Source: Porticoccaceae bacterium
Lineage (GTDB): Bacteria > Pseudomonadota > Gammaproteobacteria > Pseudomonadales > Porticoccaceae
DNA: 7,695 nucleotides
Reading direction: 5' to 3'
Assembly (NCBI GenBank): GCA_028822945.1
Contig: JAPKCN010000086.1
Coordinates: 1 to 7,695, forward strand
A program made the position numbers and the translations under genes. Below the pieces are notes generated by a model that was not told the DNA's origin, did not search any database, and was given only the letters and a program-made list of their open reading frames with translations. Position 1 is the first letter of the stretch. The number at the start of each line of letters is the position of its first letter. Shown here one piece after another: positions 1-4,922 of the stretch.

Positions 1-1
1 G

Positions 2-214
2 GCGGACCCGCTCTATCAACCGGCCTATGATGTGGTCAATGTGAGCGCCCGCTGGGAGAGTGGCGACGGTCGTTACACGGTGACTGCCGGCATCGATAAT
101 GCGGGTGATGAAAAGTACAGTATCTTTGGTGATTACCAGGTTAACTTTGGCAGTGATGGCGAGGCCTTCGATCGCGGTCGACAATGGTATTTAATGCTTG
201 GATATCAGTTTTAA
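2..214 (+). CDS. TonB-dependent outer-membrane receptor, C-terminal fragment
   Basis: This is the last 70 residues of a gene that begins before the window; the open frame runs in from base 2 and stops with TAA at 212-214. The protein shows alternating beta-strand character (VVNVSARWES, YTVTAGIDNAGDEKYSIFG, WYLMLGYQF). The segment GIDNAGDEKYSIFG matches the usual 'xxNLTDExY' signature before the final barrel strands of TonB-dependent receptors. It ends in phenylalanine, the C-terminal aromatic residue recognised by the BAM assembly machinery. The protein would sit in the outer membrane and take up a substrate using TonB energy. Plug and TonB box lie outside the window, so substrate and subfamily cannot be stated. 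The nitrilase-like gene follows after 106 bases on the same strand, so shared transcription is possible but not shown. Confidence 0.85.
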   Translation, partial: ADPLYQPAYDVVNVSARWESGDGRYTVTAGIDNAGDEKYSIFGDYQVNFGSDGEAFDRGRQWYLMLGYQF

Positions 215-308
215 ATAAGCCATAGTCTGGCCCAAATGAGCATTCGAGTGTAGCATCGATGAATAGACTATCCCCACATCGAAATTAAATTAGCCTAGTG
301 CAGGGCGC

Positions 309-314
309 AGAGGA
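309..314 (+). promoter_or_regulatory. Ribosome binding site of the nitrilase-like gene
   Basis: AGAGGA lies six bases before the ATG at 321. It is a good Shine-Dalgarno match and supports that start codon. Confidence 0.6.
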
Positions 315-320
315 AAAATT

Positions 321-1391
321 ATGATTCAACCGTATAATGCCGTCGGCTTGGTACCCACCGTATGGGGAATCAGGACGCGCGCGGAGATTGTCAAAAACAT
401 TGACCATTTGGCGTCGATGGCAAATGCCGCGCTGTGGCTGTCATCTCTCGATACGCCGGTTAAATTGATTGCATTGCCCGAGGGTGCATTGCAGGGTTTC
501 AACGATGAGGTGATGGATGCCGACCATGTAACATTTGCCCGCGAGTGCGCGATTGATATCCCCGGTCCCGAGACCGATATGATCGGAGAAAAGATTGCTA
601 AGGCCCATGGGGTCTATGTGATGGCGCAGGCCAAGGCGCGCCACCCAGAAATTCCCGATCGATTTTTTAACGTTGGTTTTATTATTAGTCCCGAGGGTGA
701 CATTATTTTGCAGCACTACAAAGTCGCGCCGCTGTATCCGGTAGAGCACTCGGTCTGTCCGCACGACATCTACGACTGGTGGGTCGAGCGCTACGGCAAC
801 ACCCTACAGAGCTTTTGGCCAGTCGTCGATACGCCGATTGGTCGTATGGGTATTATGATGGCGAACGAGGGTTCTTACCCCGAAAACGCTCGGGCCTTAG
901 CGATGAACGGGGCAGAGATTATTTATCGCGCCTCGATCCCGCATCCAGCGGCGTCCAACGATTATTTTGAAATAACCAACCGCGCGCGGGCGCTGGACAA
1001 TAATCTATATATTATGGCGCCAAATATGGGCACCTACTATCTGACGCAGGACGAAGAAACGCCGATGGATACCTTTGGTGGCCACTCGATGATCGTCGAC
1101 TATCGCGGTCAAATTGTCGGTCGCCAAGACTATGGCGGTGTTTCGACAAGTGTCTGTGGACCGATCAATATCGAGGCTATGCGCAGCCACAGACAGAACT
1201 CGCTGTGGACCAACTGGATGAAAGACCTGAGAACTGAGCTCTATCAGATTGTGTATAAGGATCCCATTTATCCAAAAAATCTGTACTTGAATCGTGAGCC
1301 TATGAAGCATGCCGAATACGAGCGTGAAGTCATTAAAAAACAGGTTAAGCTAATGCAAGACAGGGATATTTGGAAGAAACCTAGCGAGTAA
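321..1391 (+). CDS. Nitrilase-superfamily (carbon-nitrogen hydrolase fold) protein lacking the catalytic cysteine
   Basis: The 356-residue protein follows the aliphatic amidase/formamidase branch of the nitrilase superfamily, which hydrolyses amides or nitriles through a Glu-Lys-Cys triad. The glutamate is E54 in ALPEGALQ and the lysine is K134 in QHYKVAP. E142 (YPVEHS) is likely the second structural glutamate. The nucleophile motif, usually GxxICYDxxFPE, reads GRMGIMMANEGSYPE at 174-188, placing alanine A181 (codon GCG, 861-863) at the cysteine position. The rest of the fold is intact: MNGAEIIYRAS, the RARALDNNLYIMAPN strand, GGHSMIVDYRGQIVG, and a long charged C-terminal tail as in AmiE-like proteins. 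Ordinary amidase chemistry is therefore unlikely. It may be a pseudoenzyme, a binding or oligomeric partner, or an enzyme with a different mechanism. The aldehyde dehydrogenase gene follows 43 bases downstream, probably in the same operon. The family assignment is firm; the function is not known. Confidence 0.88.
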   Translation: MIQPYNAVGLVPTVWGIRTRAEIVKNIDHLASMANAALWLSSLDTPVKLIALPEGALQGFNDEVMDADHVTFARECAIDIPGPETDMIGEKIAKAHGVYVMAQAKARHPEIPDRFFNVGFIISPEGDIILQHYKVAPLYPVEHSVCPHDIYDWWVERYGNTLQSFWPVVDTPIGRMGIMMANEGSYPENARALAMNGAEIIYRASIPHPAASNDYFEITNRARALDNNLYIMAPNMGTYYLTQDEETPMDTFGGHSMIVDYRGQIVGRQDYGGVSTSVCGPINIEAMRSHRQNSLWTNWMKDLRTELYQIVYKDPIYPKNLYLNREPMKHAEYEREVIKKQVKLMQDRDIWKKPSE

Positions 1392-1421
1392 AATCGATTA
1401 CTTGCCACTCGATGAGTTGGC

Positions 1422-1427
1422 GGAGGA
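1422..1427 (+). promoter_or_regulatory. Ribosome binding site deciding the aldehyde dehydrogenase start
   Basis: GGAGGA sits seven bases before the ATG at 1435. The frame is open upstream to a TTG at 1402, but that codon has no comparable site, and residues encoded before 1435 do not belong to the family N-terminus. The ATG at 1435 is therefore preferred. Confidence 0.7.
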
Positions 1428-1434
1428 CACCTGC

Positions 1435-2862
1435 ATGAATACATCAAAACTATGGATTGGAGGCGAGTTTTTGGAACCCGCTGGCGGCGAATACTTTGAC
1501 GACTATAACCCATCTGATCAGTCGTTGATTGCCAGAGTGGCCAAGGGCACACCCGCTGATATTGACAGCGCAGTAGCTGCTGCAAATTGCGCTTTTGTGA
1601 CCTTTAGTCAGTCTCAGGCTAAAGAGCGCGAGGCTATTCTGAGCCGCGCCGCAGCCTTGGTCGAACGCGACCGGGACCAGTACTTGCAACTATTGGTAGA
1701 AGAAGTGGGCTCGCCATTAATGAAGGCGCAGTTCGAGGTTGAATACTGCATTAATGCCTTCCGAGCGGCCGCCGGCGTGCCGCGGCGTTTGACCGGTCAG
1801 ACAATGCCTCTGGACAGACCGGGTGCCTTTGGTATGTCAGTGCGCGAGCCAGTCGGCGTGATTGCCTGTATCACGCCGTTTAACGTTCCATTATTGAAGA
1901 ATGTAAAGCAGATCGCGATGGTCATTGCGACGGGCAATACTGCGGTCTTACTACCGTCTGAATACGCGACACAGGTGACGGTAAAATTTGCCGAGACCCT
2001 CGCTGAGGCGGGTACTCCGGACGGGGTGTTTAACTATGTCACCGGCGATCCATTTGAAATTGGCGATGCCCTGACCAGCCATACCGAAGTCGCGGCGATC
2101 AATTTTTGTGGCTCGCCACGGATAGGTAAACATGTAGCGGAATTAGCGGCGAAGGATCTCAAGCCGGTAACCTTGGAATTGGGTGGTAAAAGCCCGCTGG
2201 TGGTGCTCGATGATGCCGACTTAGACAAGGCACTCGAGGCGGCGACCATCGGGATATTTTTCTTTCAGGGTCAGGCTTGTATGGCCTCTAGTCGGATTAT
2301 TTTGCAACGTGGTATTGCGGCAAAATTTATCGCGGCTTTTCAACAGATTGCAGCGGGCATCAAGATGGGTGATTTGAGCGATCCTGAAACGGCCATTGGG
2401 CCAATTATTAGTCATCGTCAAGAGCAGCGCGTCAGGGAGCATATCAGTGATGCCCTAGCCAAGGGGGCGGAGCTTTTGAGCGGCGATCGAGCGTGGCAAG
2501 GTGCCTGCTGCCCGCCTACAATTTTGTCCGGCGTGGACGAGAGTATGACTGTCTATCGAGAGGAGACCTTTGGTCCTGTGACATCGATCTATCAAGTCGA
2601 TAGTGTCGAGGAAGCTATAGGCGTGGCTAACGATACTGAATATGGACTGAGCTTCTCGATTTTTACCAGCGATATCACGACCGCCCTAAAAGTTGCGCAG
2701 AGAGCTAATGCGGGCATGGTGCACATCAACGCGATGTCGATTCAAGACGAACCACATGTGCCCTTTGGGGGCAATGGCCTAAGCGGTTTCGGCCGCGAGG
2801 GAACCGACGCGGATCTGGATATCATGACGCGTTGGAAATGGATAACGGTACAACTCGACTAG
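1435..2862 (+). CDS. Aldehyde dehydrogenase, benzaldehyde/vanillin dehydrogenase-like
   Basis: This 475-residue cytoplasmic enzyme is of normal length for the NAD(P)-dependent aldehyde dehydrogenase superfamily, which oxidises an aldehyde to its acid. The oxyanion asparagine is N150 in ITPFNVPL. The nucleotide-binding region is NFCGSPRIG (223-231). The general base is E248 in LELGGK, the nucleophile is C282 in GQACMASS, the cofactor glutamate is E377 in EETFGP, and the C-terminal block is PFGGNGLSGFGREG (443-456). INAMSIQDEPHVPFGG resembles the aromatic aldehyde dehydrogenases (vanillin, salicylaldehyde, benzaldehyde) more than the betaine aldehyde type, so an aromatic or other hydrophobic aldehyde is a reasonable guess. 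The motif normally written VLKPSE reads VLLPSE, with L173 replacing the lysine that contacts the adenosine ribose. The gene follows the nitrilase-like gene after 43 bases and faces a convergent hydratase gene. Catalytic competence is expected; the exact substrate is unknown. Confidence 0.93.
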   Translation: MNTSKLWIGGEFLEPAGGEYFDDYNPSDQSLIARVAKGTPADIDSAVAAANCAFVTFSQSQAKEREAILSRAAALVERDRDQYLQLLVEEVGSPLMKAQFEVEYCINAFRAAAGVPRRLTGQTMPLDRPGAFGMSVREPVGVIACITPFNVPLLKNVKQIAMVIATGNTAVLLPSEYATQVTVKFAETLAEAGTPDGVFNYVTGDPFEIGDALTSHTEVAAINFCGSPRIGKHVAELAAKDLKPVTLELGGKSPLVVLDDADLDKALEAATIGIFFFQGQACMASSRIILQRGIAAKFIAAFQQIAAGIKMGDLSDPETAIGPIISHRQEQRVREHISDALAKGAELLSGDRAWQGACCPPTILSGVDESMTVYREETFGPVTSIYQVDSVEEAIGVANDTEYGLSFSIFTSDITTALKVAQRANAGMVHINAMSIQDEPHVPFGGNGLSGFGREGTDADLDIMTRWKWITVQLD

Positions 2863-2910
2863 CGGCATCCGGTAACTAACATAGCGCGCTCGGATTGCTA
2901 GTTTGCTTCT
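2859..2910 (+). terminator. Probable intrinsic terminator overlapping the aldehyde dehydrogenase stop codon
   Basis: CTAGCGGCATCCG (2859-2871) pairs with CGGATTGCTAG (2891-2901): two 5-bp perfect blocks joined by one G-T pair and a two-base bulge, with a 19-base loop. A T-rich run, TTTGCTTCT, follows at 2902-2910. The stem includes the stop codon. The long loop and interrupted T run make it an imperfect terminator, but its position between convergent genes is suitable. Confidence 0.42.
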
Positions 2911-2940
2911 GAAATAAGTGCGGTCCCGGATAGGTGCGGC

Positions 2941-3396
2941 TTACATCCCCCTCAGCTTAAACAGCGCAATAGTCGTCAGTGTGGCGACTGTTTGCGATTG
3001 TTGGTTGTCGATCACCACGTCACTGGTAACGATGCCTCTATCGGGTTTACTCTGTGAAAGGCGGGCACCCGCAACGCGCGATATAGCACTCAATACGTCG
3101 CCGGCGAATACCGGTTTCAGCCAGCGGATGTTGTCTACTCCTGGCGAGACAATAATCGACGATTTATTAAGTAGCCCGTCACACTGGAGGCGCATAAATA
3201 TCGACATGGTAAACCAACCGCTGGCGATCAACTCACCAACATGACTGGTCGAAGCTGCGCTGGCATCAGTGTGGAACGGTTGCGGATCGTATTTTTTGGC
3301 AAACTCTATCATCTCGGACATGTGGACTGGGTAGCTACCCAGATCAATCTCTAGCCCGGGGGCAAAATCTTCAAATGTCATTATTTCATTAGGCAT
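2941..3396 (-). CDS. MaoC-like hot-dog fold dehydratase/hydratase
   Basis: The 151-residue protein is of typical size for a single-domain MaoC/(R)-specific enoyl-CoA hydratase family member. The signature EFAKKYDPQPFHTD at 31-44 carries the expected catalytic pair D37 and H42, and LIASGWFTMS (57-66) is the usual second block of the family. The middle VSPGVDNIRWLKPVFAGDVL also fits the family (GxxxVRFxxPVxxGDxL). Family members add or remove water at an enoyl-CoA or related thioester in the cytoplasm. The protein would fit a side-chain or ring-fission beta-oxidation step, but the substrate is not evident. The start could be the ATG at 3396 or the internal one at 3381 (MTFEDF); neither has a strong ribosome binding site, only AGAG 12 bases before the first. 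The gene is transcribed towards the aldehyde dehydrogenase and divergently from the monooxygenase gene. Confidence 0.88.
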   Translation of the reverse strand: MPNEIMTFEDFAPGLEIDLGSYPVHMSEMIEFAKKYDPQPFHTDASAASTSHVGELIASGWFTMSIFMRLQCDGLLNKSSIIVSPGVDNIRWLKPVFAGDVLSAISRVAGARLSQSKPDRGIVTSDVVIDNQQSQTVATLTTIALFKLRGM

Positions 3397-3442
3397 ATGG
3401 GTATTTCACTCTGATTTCAAACGTTTTTGATGCTTTAAAAGT

Positions 3443-3448
3443 ATTATA
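3443..3448 (-). promoter_or_regulatory. Promoter -10 element for the hydratase gene
   Basis: A perfect TATAAT is read on the - strand, which would place the transcription start near 3436 and leave a leader of about 40 bases before the ATG at 3396. The expected -35 position (about 3466-3471) has no good consensus and lies inside the inverted repeat 3463-3486, as is seen when a promoter needs an activator or is covered by a repressor. Confidence 0.45.
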
Positions 3449-3462
3449 TTACCTAACTAAAA

Positions 3463-3486
3463 ATTGACATTGGATTGAAAGTCAAT
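3463..3486. promoter_or_regulatory. Operator-like inverted repeat upstream of the hydratase gene
   Basis: ATTGAC (3463-3468) is matched by GTCAAT (3481-3486). TT at 3470-3471 pairs with AA at 3478-3479, and the central A-T at 3474-3475 is also symmetric, giving 9 matches in 12 positions. The size and half-site spacing fit a dimeric helix-turn-helix regulator. It overlaps the expected -35 region of the - strand promoter. A second overlapping pair, ACATTG (3467-3472) with CAATGT (3483-3488), exists in the same stretch. The regulator is not encoded in the window. Confidence 0.45.
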
Positions 3487-3592
3487 GTAAGTTATACGGC
3501 GACTAAGATTCTATCTAATTTTACTGTAACTCATGTTGCTATCGATGATGACAGGTATCAGATTCGTGGCAATATGCACTAGTTATTGATTT

Positions 3593-3621
3593 TACAAAAC
3601 AGCGCTTGACAACATTTTGTA
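3593..3621. repeat. Inverted repeat flanking the -35 element of the monooxygenase promoter
   Basis: TACAAAA (3593-3599) is matched perfectly by TTTTGTA (3615-3621), with a 15-base spacer that contains the TTGACA box. The position suits a regulator binding site, although seven AT-rich bases per arm could arise by chance. Confidence 0.35.
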
Positions 3622-3635
3622 GTTATAGCAATAAT
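3606..3635 (+). promoter_or_regulatory. Sigma70-type promoter of the monooxygenase gene
   Basis: A perfect -35 box TTGACA (3606-3611) is followed after 18 bases by AATAAT (3630-3635), five of six matches to TATAAT. Transcription would begin near 3642, leaving a leader of about 105 bases before the ATG at 3748. The promoter probably also serves the receptor gene further downstream. Confidence 0.6.
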
Positions 3636-3674
3636 GCTTTAAACTTAAAGTAGTAGCTAATAAAAAAAGCATTA
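3632..3674. repeat. Nested inverted repeats at the predicted transcription start of the monooxygenase gene
   Basis: TAATGCTTT (3632-3640) is a perfect 9-base match to the reverse complement of AAAGCATTA (3666-3674), with 25 bases between. Inside it, CTTTAA (3637-3642) and TTAAAG (3645-3650) form a tight palindrome with a two-base spacer. The left arms overlap the -10 box and the predicted start point, a usual place for a repressor site. Confidence 0.35.
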
Positions 3675-3747
3675 CACTGCGAGATATCAACAATGGTGGG
3701 TACTTGGCGAATGCGGGAATAGTCTATTTTAAAAAAGATAAAGAATT

Positions 3748-4848
3748 ATGAAGTCAGCAATCAGTTTAAATAATAATAATCGACTTAAACTTGGAATTTT
3801 CTCAGCGAACTGTTCGAGTGGTATGGCAGTTACAAAGGCCGATGAGAGATGGCAGAATTCGTGGCGTAACAACCTTGATTTGGTGCGGATGTGTGATACC
3901 GCCGGCATTGAATTTATGTTGCCGATCGCCCGTTGGATCGGTTACGGGGGCGAAACCGACTTCCATGGTGGGGTTCTTGAGCCGGTGACCTGGGCGGCAG
4001 GTTTGATGGCGGCATCCAAACAGATCCAAATTTTTGCCACTGTGCACACTGCGTTTAACCACCCAATAGTGACCGCCAAACAGCTTGCCAGTATTGACCA
4101 ATTGAGTAATGGTCGGCTGGGTTTGAACGTAGTGGCGGGCTGGAACAAGCCCGAGTATGACGCCTTTGGCGTAGACCTTCCGACTGTCCATAGCGAGCGC
4201 TATGCGCGCGCTCAAGAATGGTTTGACTACGTCCAAAAAATCTGGTCCGCGGACAGTGCTTTTGATTGGGATGGGGAGTATTTCCACGGTAAAGGCGTAT
4301 ATGGCAACCCCAAACCGGTACAGTCGAGGGTGCCTATATTAAATGCTGCGGCCTCTAAAGAGGGACGCGAATTTGCCATGCGCAACGCCGATTACCTGTT
4401 TACACCGGTATTCGATTTTGATCAGGCAAAGGCGACAGCGACTGAAATATCTCAGGCTGCAGCTATCAATAATAGAGAGGTCGGCGTGTTTACTTTTTGT
4501 ACGGTAGTCTGTCGACCGACGATGCAAGAGGCAGAAGAATACTTAGACTATTACGCCAATCAGAATGCAGACTGGGAGGCAGTCGATCACTTGATGAAAT
4601 TACAGGGTATGCACGCACAGTCGTTTACGCCGGAGGCATTGGGTATGTTTAGGGATCGCTTCGCAGCTGGCCACGGAGGCTTTCCATTGGTTGGAACGCC
4701 CGAATATATTGCCGATCAGTTAGAGCAACTCAGTGCGGCCGGCATTGCGGGTACGACATTGGCGTTTGTAGACTATTCGGCGGAATTTCCATATTTTGCG
4801 GAACATGTGTTGCCATTATTGGAGAAGCGGGGGTTGCGAACCATGTAA
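3748..4848 (+). CDS. RutA-like LLM-class flavin-dependent monooxygenase
   Basis: The 366-residue protein is a bacterial luciferase-like TIM-barrel flavin monooxygenase, closest in appearance to pyrimidine monooxygenase RutA. Shared blocks are LKLGIFSANCSSG (13-25), GYGGETDFHGGVLEP (65-79), QIQIFATVHTAF (92-103), ASIDQLSNGRLGLNVVAGWNKPEYDAFG (114-141) and PVQSRVPILNAAASKEGREFA (190-210). By position, T98 and N127 match the RutA residues T105 and N134 reported to hold oxygen at the flavin N5. RutA uses FMNH2 and O2 to open the uracil ring at an amide bond; relatives such as DszA cleave C-S bonds. This protein therefore probably cleaves a C-N, C-S or similar bond in the cytoplasm with reduced FMN from a separate reductase, which is absent here. 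It has its own consensus promoter, a weak ribosome binding site, and lies 74 bases before a TonB-dependent receptor gene. Family confidence is high; the substrate is unknown. Confidence 0.92.
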   Translation: MKSAISLNNNNRLKLGIFSANCSSGMAVTKADERWQNSWRNNLDLVRMCDTAGIEFMLPIARWIGYGGETDFHGGVLEPVTWAAGLMAASKQIQIFATVHTAFNHPIVTAKQLASIDQLSNGRLGLNVVAGWNKPEYDAFGVDLPTVHSERYARAQEWFDYVQKIWSADSAFDWDGEYFHGKGVYGNPKPVQSRVPILNAAASKEGREFAMRNADYLFTPVFDFDQAKATATEISQAAAINNREVGVFTFCTVVCRPTMQEAEEYLDYYANQNADWEAVDHLMKLQGMHAQSFTPEALGMFRDRFAAGHGGFPLVGTPEYIADQLEQLSAAGIAGTTLAFVDYSAEFPYFAEHVLPLLEKRGLRTM

Positions 4849-4909
4849 TGACAGAGCTTTAGGAGATTTCAAGCGATATAAGATAAATATTATAAAAGAA
4901 AATAATCGT

Positions 4910-4913
4910 GGAG
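4910..4913 (+). promoter_or_regulatory. Ribosome binding site deciding the receptor start
   Basis: GGAG lies nine bases before the ATG at 4923. It overlaps the in-frame GTG at 4908, so it cannot serve that codon, which supports the ATG. Confidence 0.6.
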
Positions 4914-4922
4914 ATTAGCAAG

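Larger units (their letters stand above)
3397..3747. other. Divergent control region without a gene
   Basis: This 351-bp AT-rich stretch separates the starts of the - strand hydratase gene and the + strand monooxygenase gene. No credible coding sequence is present. It holds a -10 element for the - strand, a strong -35/-10 pair for the + strand, and several inverted repeats, listed separately. The arrangement suggests that both genes are controlled from here, possibly by one regulator encoded elsewhere. Confidence 0.75.

Noticed and set aside
222..271. ATAGTCT/AGACTAT inverted repeat between the first receptor and the nitrilase-like gene
   Set aside because: Only seven bases pair across a 36-base loop and no T tract follows, so neither a terminator nor an operator can be supported.
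441..764. 107-residue - strand frame within the nitrilase-like gene
   Set aside because: The overlapping + strand gene has clear family motifs; the antisense product is not recognisable.
1402..1434. Upstream TTG start extending the aldehyde dehydrogenase by 11 residues
   Set aside because: A strong GGAGGA site serves the ATG at 1435, and the extra residues do not fit the family N-terminus.
2918..3244. 108-residue + strand frame opposite the hydratase gene
   Set aside because: The - strand frame carries the MaoC signature with its catalytic Asp and His, so the + strand frame is a shadow.
3802..4287. 161-residue open frame on the - strand inside the monooxygenase gene
   Set aside because: It is antisense to a clearly conserved flavin monooxygenase, shows no recognisable domain and has no promoter or ribosome binding site that stands out.
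4860..4864. AGGAG ribosome-binding-like site after the monooxygenase gene
   Set aside because: No start codon lies at a workable distance and no open frame follows it.
4908..4922. GTG start extending the receptor by five residues
   Set aside because: The GGAG ribosome binding site overlaps this codon and serves the ATG at 4923, which also gives a normal signal peptide.
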